Positions 1-10,641 of a stretch of 64,000 nt of DNA are shown here, in pieces. The stretch is from Acidobacteriota bacterium (GTDB lineage Bacteria > Acidobacteriota > Terriglobia > Acidiferrales > UBA7541): NCBI GenBank assembly GCA_013289585.1, contig JABCZR010000024.1, forward strand, positions 23,693 through 87,692, read 5' to 3'. The notes under the pieces are model-generated. The model ran no database searches. It had not been told where the DNA came from and worked only from the letters and a program-made list of their open reading frames with translations. How positions within the stretch are numbered: the first letter of the stretch is position 1; every line of letters starts with the position of its first letter. Made by a program: the position numbers and the translations under genes.

Positions 1-70
1 AATCCCGGTCCGATACTCAGCACAGCGTACACCTATTTCGATGACGTTCACAAAAAGTGGGTTGACAGGT

Positions 71-585
71 ATGGCGCACGCAACAAAATTCATAATGATA
101 GCTGTTTTGTTTTTCTGCTCCAGAAGCGCATTTGCGCAGACCGACAAAGAAGAGAAAGAAGTTGCGGTCATCGAACTTGGAGCAGCAACTAACTGGAATT
201 TCAAAGGCGGCGGGTCGTCTTTCGGACCCACTGTCGCCGCCGAAGTCACCCCATCGAGAAGTGGCTCGAACTGGAAGCTGGTGTGACGCCACTGATCAGT
301 CGGCATTCTACGGAGTGGGGCACCGATCTTCTTTTCAAGAAACCTTGGACACTGTCTAGGAAAGTGGAATTAATGGTTGGGATAGGCCCGGAGTGGATTC
401 ACACCAACGAAACAGGCAAATCACCGAACTCAGTGAGCGCGGAAGCCGTCGTCGACGTTATGTTTTGGCCTTCAAAAAAGCACAGATTCGGTTGGTATGT
501 GGAACCGGGCTACGAGCGTAATTTTGGCCGTGGACATGAACAATCGCTTGGAGTCAGCGGCGGCCTGTTAATTTCGATCCGGTAA
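71..585 (+). pseudogene. Secreted outer-membrane-like protein, frameshifted
   Basis: The N-terminal half (start ATG at 71) encodes a signal peptide ending near SAFAQ and the start of a beta-rich protein. It runs out of frame at 286. The second half continues in another frame from about 253, giving IEKWLELEAGVTPLISRH and then 90 more residues to a stop at 585. Joining the two frames by one base near 245-253 gives a protein of about 170 residues with alternating aromatic and hydrophobic strands (GWYVEPGYERNFGRGHEQ). That would suit a small beta-barrel or periplasmic protein, but I do not recognise a named family. The break may be a real lesion or a base-calling error. Confidence 0.6.
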
Positions 586-590
586 GGGTG

Positions 591-660
591 CCGGGGGACA
601 GACGGGAAGTTTCCCCTACTCTGAAAGTCTCCAATCATTACGACCCAAACGATCGATATC
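591..660 (+). repeat. 70-bp dispersed repeat, copy 1
   Basis: This segment matches 3761-3830 in the same orientation at 63 of 70 positions. The shared core includes CTGAAAGTCTCCAATCAT and CAAACGATCGATATC. It lies just after the stop of the frameshifted gene. No open frame is conserved between the copies, so it is a non-coding repeat or a degraded remnant of a mobile sequence. Confidence 0.75.
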
Positions 661-725
661 ACAGGAACATCAGAAATCGTCCCTCACCAACCGATGGAAA
701 GACATTCGATCTAAGTTGCATAGTC

Positions 726-974
726 TTAGCGCCATGGAAGCGGTCGTAGCAGACCCAGGTATATCAACACTCCCCAGACGGTCCAAGCCGTGCCCGCCAC
801 GATGTAAATGCCGAGATAGAAGTAGAATCCGCGAGGATTGTCTTGTCGGTTAGGCCGGTACCCCCGAAATCCTCCCGCAACGAGTTCGCCAGAGATATGG
901 CCCCGCCAAGCTGCAAAAAGAATAAGAAAGCCTAACGCCAGGAGAGCGATTGTGCTCGGCATGCGCCCCATCAT
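726..974 (-). CDS. Small membrane protein, unknown function
   Basis: This encodes about 82 residues starting MMGRMPSTIALLALG, with two hydrophobic segments: one at the N-terminus (ALLALGFLILFAAW) and one in the C-terminal half (FYFYLGIYIVAGTAWTVWGVLIYLG). I prefer the ATG at 974 because AAGGTGG sits a few bases upstream; the longer frame would need a TTG at 1001. The gene stands alone between broken genes. I recognise no family. Confidence 0.55.
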   Translation of the reverse strand: MMGRMPSTIALLALGFLILFAAWRGHISGELVAGGFRGYRPNRQDNPRGFYFYLGIYIVAGTAWTVWGVLIYLGLLRPLPWR

Positions 975-1290
975 CTGCCACCTTACTTGTCTCGCAGACA
1001 AGACCGTTCTGCGTCAGTCAGACGCCCTAGAAGGGGATTATCCCGCACTTTTGAATACTGTACGCCGAAGTGTAAAGGTTTTCTGACCAGGTCGAGAGCC
1101 AGTGCTGACCTCGTTATGGCAGTACAGGCTGTTCTGAGGTGTCGAGTGCCGGCGGACAGACCAGAAGCGCTTATTACTCGCCGTCTGCTCCGTCGTAGAA
1201 ATCGTACGCGCACCGCTGGGCCTGTTGGAGCGCGGGCCGGTGCAAAACGAAAGCTAATTTACCCAAATTGGGAGGCCGGGGCCGTGCTAT
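975..1290. other. Intergenic, nothing recognised
   Basis: Several short frames overlap here on both strands, but none has a signal peptide, family motif or convincing ribosome binding site. I see no terminator or RNA motif. Confidence 0.4.
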
Positions 1291-2260
1291 CTAATCAAGG
1301 CGATTCAAGCTGAAGGCCAGTCTCCACGAGTCGCCATCTTTTACATACACGGACGTGCCGTAGATCGGCACCAGCGGGAGGTTCTGACCGTTGCATGTTC
1401 CCTCAGCGGTTCCCGTACGGCTGAGTATGCCAACTTTCGGCGACAGCAATGTGCCTGCACCGTCGGCTACGCTGACGCCCTTGATGTCGCAATATGCCGA
1501 TGTCCAATTTTTCAGGGTGTCCGCCTTGTTAGCAAAATAAGCGCCCTATATGTTTTGGAACGAAAGGTCTGCTGTCGTCAGTTCTTCGAGCTTCTTGGCA
1601 TCCTTTGCTTTCCAGGCTTCCCAGACGTTCTTTTCGACCGCCATCATGGCTGCTGGTACTCGGATCGGCGGCGATATTCGCGCTTGGCACAGCCTTGTCG
1701 TCCTTCTTCGTTTCTTTCTTGCTCTCGGCCGTTGCGGGAAGAGGCGGATTCTTGGCGTCGAAAATCGGATCTTGACCGTGGAACGCGGCTCGCCACGTGC
1801 CACCGGCTCGAATCCAAACAGTCGCAGCGCGAATCGGGCTTGGGATCTTCAACTTACCGTCCGGACCGGTGCAGCTTCCGTCAAATGTTCCCCGGTAACT
1901 AAGCACGTAGATGTCCGCATCTATCCTGGCCATCTGCGGGTCTTCGAGCCTCCAGCCTTTGACGTTGCACTTGTTACTGGCAATCAATTTCACCACCGCG
2001 GCTTTGTCCATCTGCCGGCCGCCTTCGCGCATCACGAATTTGTCGCTTAACATTCCCTCGAAAAACTTCGAATCACTCCTGAGATAGGCTGCATTGGCCT
2101 GATTATCGAGTGCGAGCAGGGCATCAGCGGTCTCGGCCGCTGCGGCTGGCTTGGTAACGCCAGCGCTCGTGCTACGGTCTGTGGCCTTTTCTGGGGTTCC
2201 GCATGCCGCGAGCATCAGAGCCGCCAGGCCAAGAAATGCGTTAATCACCGCCGTTTTCAT
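1291..2260 (-). pseudogene. Lipoprotein with two NTF2/DUF4440-like domains, broken twice
   Basis: The start is ATG at 2260, preceded by GGAGAC. A lipoprotein signal (AALMLAACG) leads into a first SnoaL/DUF4440-like domain (residues about 45-160, ending in TWRAAFHGQDP). A charged linker follows, then the frame slips near 1660. The second domain continues in a different frame (MMAVEKNVWEAWKAKDAKK) and hits a TAG at 1546-1548. Past that stop the same frame stays open to 1291 and completes a DUF4440-type domain (GAYFANKADTLKNW to SWRLAFSLNRLD). Both domains belong to the NTF2-like fold, often found in bacterial extracytoplasmic proteins of unknown ligand. One frameshift plus one in-frame stop suggests a genuine pseudogene. 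Confidence 0.7.
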
Positions 2261-2356
2261 GTCCAGTCTCCGCAATCCCTTAGCTTCTTCCCATTGACGC
2301 ATGCCAGTATAGAATCCACTCATGTCCAAATCCACAGCTAAGGCCGACCGGCAAAG

Positions 2357-2548
2357 TTGATAGTCCTTTGGATTGGTGCCGGATTATGCTCCATCACACT
2401 TGTCAGGCTTGCGTTTCGCATAGCGTATTCGGGCAGAGAGCCTCGCCTGCTTTTTATACTGGCCGAGCTTTGGTGTGGCTTAATGCTGGCAGCATTCCTG
2501 TCAGTTATAAGAAACTTGTATAAGAAACAAAAGAGTGGGGCGTCTTGA
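2357..2548 (+). CDS. Possible small membrane protein
   Basis: This frame of 63 residues has a TTG start and two hydrophobic stretches (IVLWIGAGLCSITLVRLAF and LLFILAELWCGLMLAAFL), followed by a basic tail (YKKQKSG). No clear ribosome binding site is visible and no family is recognised. It may be a real small membrane protein or a chance frame. Confidence 0.35.
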   Translation: MIVLWIGAGLCSITLVRLAFRIAYSGREPRLLFILAELWCGLMLAAFLSVIRNLYKKQKSGAS

Positions 2549-2734
2549 ATTTGGATGGGCGGGTGGCAGGCCCTTTACCGCCAGGGGTTCTCCTATTTGC
2601 TGCGAATAGTGAGAGAGCTTCGGTCGCCCCTAAATGTCCGGAAGCCCTCTCTACATGTACGTCGAATGACGCGCGTTGAAATCGACACACATCGCCAAGT
2701 ATTCGCAGGTGAGTCTCAGCGAGTACCAAAGCTA

Positions 2735-3157
2735 TTACTGGCTCATCTCAGCGGCGGCGTCGCCGAACTTCTTTTGGATCTCCTTTTGGGTCTCGGGATC
2801 GAAGTCGGTTAGATCAAACATCCGGCGGACTTCAACCATTTCGTTATCCTTTCCGGGGATGCGCGAGGCCCATTCGAGCGCCTCTTCGCGCGACTTCACC
2901 TGGATGATCCAGTAGCCGCCGACCACTTCCTTCGCTTCGGTAAACGGGCCGTCGGTAACTTTCGATTTTCCGCGTCTGAAGGTAACGCGCGCGCTCATCG
3001 TCGCGGGCGGGGTTAGGCCGTCGAGCGCGAGCAGCACGCCGGCTTTCCCTAGTTCCTCGTTGTACTTGCCCATTGCCTCCATGCTTTTGAGATCGGGTGC
3101 CCAGCCGGGTTTTGCGTTTTCGTAGTCTTTCGGAAACATGATCATCATGAAGCGCAT
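2735..3157 (-). CDS. YCII-related (DGPF domain) protein
   Basis: This encodes 140 residues starting MRFMMIMFPKDYENA, with AAGGAGAAG placed just before the ATG. It carries the family hallmark DGPFTEAKEVVGGYW at about residues 68-82 and a C-terminal EVRRMFDLTDF. DGPF/YCII-fold proteins are small cytoplasmic dimeric alpha-beta barrels. In actinobacteria and acidobacteria they often sit beside ECF sigma factors, but none is present here, so the role is open. The length is normal and the frame intact. Confidence 0.9.
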   Translation of the reverse strand: MRFMMIMFPKDYENAKPGWAPDLKSMEAMGKYNEELGKAGVLLALDGLTPPATMSARVTFRRGKSKVTDGPFTEAKEVVGGYWIIQVKSREEALEWASRIPGKDNEMVEVRRMFDLTDFDPETQKEIQKKFGDAAAEMSQ

Positions 3158-3478
3158 TTTCTTCTCCTTGAGCGTTGAGCGGACGCCGTATCAGCGCCGC
3201 TACTTTTATATAGGAACTTGGGCTGCGCCGGACCCGAAATGTTGCGAGTGGCCGGGTGCGCGGTGCGGCTCCACTTACGCGTCGAACGGGTGGGGCGCCA
3301 ATCGACACTTTTTTTTGAAAAACTTTGACGTAGCGTAAGGCGCCGAAAACACGTGATTTCTCTCGAGTTGCGGGCGAACGAACGGCGGCAAGCCTTGCTC
3401 GAGAGTGTAATGGCGATTCTTCGCCAATCCTGCAATCGAAGCGGTAAAATGGCTCTCCAAGCTGGTCTCTGGTCGAGC
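3158..3478. other. Intergenic, nothing recognised
   Basis: This stretch separates the YCII gene from the next plus-strand gene. It contains a T8 run at about 3310 between two GGCGCC sites, but no hairpin good enough to call a terminator and no supported gene. Confidence 0.35.
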
Positions 3479-3748
3479 ATGAGCCAAAATCGCTTCAAGA
3501 AGACTGCCCTTTGCGCGACTGCCGGAATTGCTCTCCTGATTGCGCTCTCTGGACTGCTTTTTGTTGTCGAGCAGAGGCGAACACAAGCGGAAATGAGTGC
3601 GGTTCTGTCGGCGTTTTTCTCGCAAGACATGGACAAGTGGGATGCGGGACGCACTATCACGATTGTGGTTATGCGCAATCCAGATTGTCGCATCTGCACG
3701 GAACCCACCGGGTGCCCCGCGTATCGCTTTCATACGTGGGGATTTTGA
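3479..3748 (+). CDS. Hypothetical membrane-anchored protein
   Basis: The start is taken at ATG 3479 (MSQNRFKKTALCATAG), since the upstream part of the frame looks non-coding. One N-terminal hydrophobic segment (ALCATAGIALLIALSGLLFVV) is followed by a periplasmic-type tail of about 55 residues containing MRNPDCRICTEPTGCP, so two closely spaced Cys could bind metal or form a disulfide. No family is recognised. Its 3' end abuts copy 2 of the 70-bp repeat, so the C-terminus may have been truncated by that sequence. Confidence 0.45.
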   Translation: MSQNRFKKTALCATAGIALLIALSGLLFVVEQRRTQAEMSAVLSAFFSQDMDKWDAGRTITIVVMRNPDCRICTEPTGCPAYRFHTWGF

Positions 3749-3760
3749 CTTTTCCTCGAA

Positions 3761-3830
3761 CCGGGGGGCGGACGAAAAGTTTCCCCTGCTCTGAAAGTCT
3801 CCAATCATCACGAACCAAACGATCGATATC
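3761..3830 (+). repeat. 70-bp dispersed repeat, copy 2
   Basis: This is the second copy of the repeat at 591-660, with seven mismatches and no gaps over 70 bases. Like copy 1, it follows the stop codon of a short secreted or membrane gene within a few dozen bases. Confidence 0.75.
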
Positions 3831-4001
3831 CAAGGTGAGTGTCTGAAAACCTGAGTCGCTGGCCCCACTTCTGTGCCAGTTTGTCCCTCCCCCGGGCCCG
3901 CACATCCCAAACAATTTGCTTTCCGGAAATCCTCGTCCAAAATTGCGGAAGCGTCATAGGCCACGCCTTACTGGCCTCACCGGATAAACGGGAGCGCAAC
4001 C

Positions 4002-5579
4002 TTGGATACAGTGAAAACCGGTACGTCCGCACCTGATAGTCATTCGGCTCAAGGCGAAGCACACCACGTAGAGTCTCTGCCCCCGTTCGCCGTCCCCGTG
4101 CTAGTCGCACTCTGCGCAGCCAAACTACTGCTGCACCTCTTCACTAGCGTCCGCCATTACGACTATTTTCGCGATGAGCTTTATTACCTCGACATGGCGC
4201 GGCACCTGGATTGGGGCTACGTCGATGCCGCACCGCTGATCGCCGCGTACACGAAAGTCGCGATGCTGATGGGCGGTTCGCTTGCTGCCCTGCGGATCCT
4301 TCCCGCGCTGGCCGGCACAGCCCTCGTCGCGCTCACCCTCCTGATCACACGTGAACTCGGTGGTGGCCGGTATGCCCAGCTTCTCGCCGGCATCGCCATT
4401 CTGCTCTGCCCCGCTTCCCTCGCAATGGACAGCCTCCTCACCATGAATGCCTTCGAGCCTCTCTTCTGGATGGGTTGTATCTGGGTCATCGCGCGTATCT
4501 TGCGTACCGGAGATTCGAGGCTCTGGCTGTGGTTTGGCGTCCTTGCCGGTCTAGGCCTTGAGAACAAACACTCCACGCTGTCGTTTGGATTCGCGGTCGT
4601 CCAGGCCCTCCTTCTGACCCATCACCGGCGCGAGTTCGCACGACAGTGGATCTGGATCGCCGGGGCCATTGCTCTCGCGCTTTTTCTGCCCAACATCATC
4701 TGGCAAATCCGCCATCACTTCCCGACCATCGAAGACCTCGCCAACGTCCGTCGCGAGGGCAAGAACGTCGTGCTCGGCCCGTTGGCATTCGTCAAGGAGC
4801 AGATTATGGACATGCACCCGATCCTCCTGCCGATGTGGCTGGCGGGCCTAATGTGGTTTCTCCGCGACCTCCGCTGGCGCCTGCTCGGTGTGATCTTTGC
4901 AGTTTTCTTTGTCACGATGGTAGTAGCTCACGCCAAGAACTATTATGTGTTCCCGATTTATCCGATGGTCTTCGCGGGTGGCGCTGTGGCGATAGAGCGA
5001 TGGCTGGCAACCCGCGCAGTCTGGACACGTGTGGCTGTCATCGCCGTCATCGTGCTCGCCGCGCTCCCCGCGATCCCACTGGTGACGTGGATGCTGCCGC
5101 CGGAGACACTCCTCGCTTATCAAAACGCTATCGGCTTCAAACCCTCCAAGGCCGAGGTGCGCCAAGAGTCGCTTTTGCCTCAGCCGATTGCCGACCAGTT
5201 CGGATGGCCCGAGATGGTGAGTGAGGTCGCTACCATCTACAATTCGTTGCCGCTCGGGGAGCGAGCCAAAACAGGCATCTGGGCAAGCAACTACGGTGAA
5301 GCCGGCGCGATCAACGAGTTCGGCCCACGCTACGGGCTGCCGCGCGCTTGGTCTCCCCATCAGAATCATTGGTATTGGGGTCCGCCCCCGCAGGTCTACA
5401 AGAACCTCATCGTGATTCAGTGGCGCCTCGAAGATGTGCAGGAGAACTGCACTTCCTTTCAGGCCTTCGAGCACTACCAGCGTTTCGGCATGGGAGACGA
5501 AAACACACCGATATACCTCTGCCGCGATGTCAAATTCGACATCCAGAAAATCTGGTGGCACTCCCACCACTGGAACTAA
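4002..5579 (+). CDS. Membrane glycosyltransferase, ArnT/PMT-like (GT-C fold)
   Basis: This encodes 525 residues with a TTG start after CGGGAG. About ten hydrophobic helices follow a 30-residue cytoplasmic N-terminus. The first extracytoplasmic loop carries YFRDELYYLDMARHLDWGY, the acidic DE motif expected for metal and sugar-phosphate binding in polyprenyl-phosphate-dependent GT-C enzymes (the PMT_2/ArnT type). A soluble C-terminal region of about 150 residues ends in KIWWHSHHWN. Such enzymes move a sugar from a lipid carrier onto a lipid or protein outside the membrane; donor and acceptor cannot be read from the sequence. It stands alone upstream of secA. Confidence 0.82.
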   Translation: MDTVKTGTSAPDSHSAQGEAHHVESLPPFAVPVLVALCAAKLLLHLFTSVRHYDYFRDELYYLDMARHLDWGYVDAAPLIAAYTKVAMLMGGSLAALRILPALAGTALVALTLLITRELGGGRYAQLLAGIAILLCPASLAMDSLLTMNAFEPLFWMGCIWVIARILRTGDSRLWLWFGVLAGLGLENKHSTLSFGFAVVQALLLTHHRREFARQWIWIAGAIALALFLPNIIWQIRHHFPTIEDLANVRREGKNVVLGPLAFVKEQIMDMHPILLPMWLAGLMWFLRDLRWRLLGVIFAVFFVTMVVAHAKNYYVFPIYPMVFAGGAVAIERWLATRAVWTRVAVIAVIVLAALPAIPLVTWMLPPETLLAYQNAIGFKPSKAEVRQESLLPQPIADQFGWPEMVSEVATIYNSLPLGERAKTGIWASNYGEAGAINEFGPRYGLPRAWSPHQNHWYWGPPPQVYKNLIVIQWRLEDVQENCTSFQAFEHYQRFGMGDENTPIYLCRDVKFDIQKIWWHSHHWN

Positions 5580-5816
5580 GCAAAGTTAACTGCGCTACGA
5601 CACTCAGTGTCCCTGGGACAGGCTATTTGTGGATCCCTCGCGGCTGTTTCTTGGCTCTTCCGCACCCCACCAGTTACAATAGATTGTTTGCAATCGAGGT
5701 AAGATAGCGGCCCTCGCGGACGTAGTCTTCATGTGGGGGCGCTTAGTTCCTTGTCTTTCGACTGTTAACTGTCAACTGTTGACTGTCGACTTTTTTCGGA
5801 GACGGCGAAACCATCC
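5580..5816. promoter_or_regulatory. secA upstream region
   Basis: This gap should contain the secA promoter, but no confident -35/-10 pair stands out. A short hairpin near 5607-5622 (AGTGTCCCTGGGACAG) may end the glycosyltransferase transcript. A heptamer tandem repeat at 5760-5787 lies about 30 bases before the secA start. Confidence 0.3.
5760..5787 (+). repeat. Four tandem heptamers RACTGTY
   Basis: GACTGTT, AACTGTC, AACTGTT and GACTGTC follow one another without spacers, then GAC and a T6 run. The array is also roughly palindromic. It sits in the 5' leader of secA, so it might be an operator or a slippage-prone leader; this is inference from position. Confidence 0.55.
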
Positions 5817-8789
<2,973 letters not shown>

Positions 8790-8821
8790 TTGATTCCGTT
8801 TGATCTAAGAAAAGGAAACGA

Positions 8822-9658
8822 ATGCCTCCAGCACCTCAACAGCAGCCCGAACGCCACCCGATTCCGGGCGTAAAAAATCTCGTCGCGGTGGCCAGCGGCA
8901 AAGGTGGCGTGGGCAAAACCACCGTCGCCGTGAACCTTGCGTTGGCGCTTGCAAAGCTCGGCCACAAAGTCGGCTTGCTCGACGCCGACGTTTACGGGCC
9001 GAACGTTCCCATCATGCTCGGCACCACGCAGCAGCCGGAAGCCACGCAGGACAAGCACATCATCCCCGTGCAATCGCAGGGCGTGAAAATGATTTCCATG
9101 GGCCTGCTGAATCCCGGCGACAAACCCATGATCTGGCGCGGGCCGATGCTGCACAGCGTGATCACGCAGTTTCTGCGCAGCGTGGAGTGGGGTGAGCTGG
9201 ATTATTTGATCATCGATCTGCCGCCGGGCACCGGCGATGTGCAGTTGACGCTCATTCAAACCGTCGCTGTCACCGGCGCCGTCGTGGTCACCACGCCATC
9301 GACCGTCGCGCTTGCCGACGTTCGCAAAGCCATCGAAATGTTCCGCCAGGTGAATGTCGAAGTGCTCGGCGTGGTCGAAAACATGAGCTCGTTCGTCTGC
9401 CCACATTGCAACCAGCCGATTGATATTTTTGGCCACGGCGAAGGCGCGAAGACCGCACTGGCGTATGGCGTGCCCGTGCTCGGCGAGATCGAAATCGATC
9501 CGCGCATTCGAATCGGCGGCGATACCGGCAAGCCCGTCGCCGCGCTCGGTGAAGCAGGCGCGGGAGCCAAAAGTCTCTACGCCGTCGCGCGCGCTGTTAC
9601 TGCGCGCCTCGCCGAAGTTGCCGGCACCGCCGCCGGCCCTTCAATCCAAATCGACTAA
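8822..9658 (+). CDS. mrp: Mrp/NBP35 family iron-sulfur carrier ATPase
   Basis: This encodes 278 residues starting MPPAPQQQ, 32 bases after secA and preceded by AAAGGAAACGA. It has the deviant P-loop GKGGVGKTTVAVNLA at about 24-38, a switch region DLPPGTGDVQL, and the conserved CPHC (SFVCPHCNQPIDIFG, about 185-199) that binds a bridging Fe-S cluster in dimers. Mrp/ApbC proteins carry Fe-S clusters to apoproteins in the cytoplasm. This form lacks the N-terminal DUF59 domain found in many Mrp proteins. The short gap suggests co-transcription with secA. Confidence 0.95.
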   Translation: MPPAPQQQPERHPIPGVKNLVAVASGKGGVGKTTVAVNLALALAKLGHKVGLLDADVYGPNVPIMLGTTQQPEATQDKHIIPVQSQGVKMISMGLLNPGDKPMIWRGPMLHSVITQFLRSVEWGELDYLIIDLPPGTGDVQLTLIQTVAVTGAVVVTTPSTVALADVRKAIEMFRQVNVEVLGVVENMSSFVCPHCNQPIDIFGHGEGAKTALAYGVPVLGEIEIDPRIRIGGDTGKPVAALGEAGAGAKSLYAVARAVTARLAEVAGTAAGPSIQID

Positions 9659-9662
9659 AACC

Positions 9663-9842
9663 TTACGCTTCTTTTGTTTCGCGGAGCTTCTGTATCGCCG
9701 CGATCTTTGCAAGAAGACAATTCCGGCAAAGGCATGCCGTTGCATCGGCCGGTATCGGGACGCGCGGCAGGTCCGCGCACCAGCAACCGCTTTCCGGCTG
9801 GCAAGTCATCGCGGCTCCGCATTGTGCGCACTTGGTTTCCAC
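9663..9842 (-). CDS. Cysteine-rich CWC family protein
   Basis: The C-terminal 59 residues of a longer minus frame match the small Cys-rich CWC pattern: KCAQCGAAMTCQ, then GCWCADLPRVPIP, then CLCRNCLLAKI. I take the GTG at 9842 as start because upstream residues look non-coding and run through a REP-like palindrome. The paired Cys suggest zinc binding; the function is unknown. It is convergent with mrp, with only 4 bases between the stops. Confidence 0.65.
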   Translation of the reverse strand: METKCAQCGAAMTCQPESGCWCADLPRVPIPADATACLCRNCLLAKIAAIQKLRETKEA

Positions 9843-9910
9843 GGAGTGATGATGGCGCAGATGCAGTGCGGCGTCCAGCGCTGCTGGTTTTAGGGGTGGC
9901 AGACGGAAAA

Positions 9911-9928
9911 GCGGCAGCAAGCTGCCGC
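9911..9928. repeat. REP-like palindrome
   Basis: GCGGCAG, a CAAG loop, then CTGCCGC. It lies between the CWC gene and the carbonic anhydrase gene and is one of several intergenic palindromes in this window. Confidence 0.5.
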
Positions 9929-10021
9929 ACTCCCAAATAAGAAACGGCAGCCGCGCTTCCTTGTCAGTCGGGCGACACGGATGATATGTTGACGTGACTC
10001 GGCATACTTGGGTGCTTGAAT

Positions 10022-10043
10022 GGGGCGCAATATATTGCACCCC
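10022..10043. repeat. REP-like palindrome followed by CTACAA
   Basis: GGGGCGCAATATATTGCACCCC is a near-perfect palindrome followed directly by TACAATG. It resembles the palindrome at 49161-49187 (CACAATGTATTGTG, also followed by ACAAATG). Confidence 0.6.
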
Positions 10044-10107
10044 TACAATGAGATAGCGGCGCCAGTGCCCTAAACGCGCTCAAGCGGATCAAAGAAAAAG
10101 GACTCCA

Positions 10108-10641
10108 TTGGCTCGACAGCCGGACATTCGACCTTACAAAGGCAAGCGCCCGCAGATCGCGGCTTCGGCTTATATTGACGCCGCCGCGGTCATCATCGGC
10201 GACGTAGTCATCGGCGAGGATTCGAGCGTTTGGCCGTGCACGGTGATTCGCGGCGACGTGCACTACATTCGCATCGGCGCGCGCACCAATATTCAGGACG
10301 GCTCGATCTGCCACGTCATGCGCGACGAGTGTCCGCTGGTCCTCGGCGACAACGTGACCGTCGGCCATTCCGTGACGCTGCATGGCTGCACCATCGAGTC
10401 GCGTTGCCTCATCGGCATGGGCGCGATCATCCTGAACGGCGCGACGATCGGTACCGGCAGCATCGTTGCCGCGGGCACGCTCATCACCGAGCGCACCGTG
10501 ATTCCCGCGGGCAGCCTGGTGATGGGCTCGCCGGGGAAAGTGAAGCGCCTGCTCACGGGGATCGATCAGGCATCGATTGACGCGTACGCGCAGCGCTACG
10601 TTGAGTACAAGAACATTTATCGCGAGGAGCCAGCCGAGTGA
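10108..10641 (+). CDS. Gamma-class carbonic anhydrase-like hexapeptide protein
   Basis: This encodes 177 residues with a TTG start after AAAAAGGA. It is built of left-handed beta-helix hexapeptide repeats (GEDSSVWPCTVIRGDVHYIRIG and on). The three zinc-ligand histidines of the gamma-CA/YrdA family appear in order: ICHVM (about residue 71), then VGHSVTLHG (about 89 and 94). Family members form trimers; some hydrate CO2, while others (YrdA, PaaY-like) have different or unknown activity. Its stop overlaps the hisS GTG by 4 bases (GTGA), implying translational coupling. Confidence 0.88.
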   Translation: MARQPDIRPYKGKRPQIAASAYIDAAAVIIGDVVIGEDSSVWPCTVIRGDVHYIRIGARTNIQDGSICHVMRDECPLVLGDNVTVGHSVTLHGCTIESRCLIGMGAIILNGATIGTGSIVAAGTLITERTVIPAGSLVMGSPGKVKRLLTGIDQASIDAYAQRYVEYKNIYREEPAE

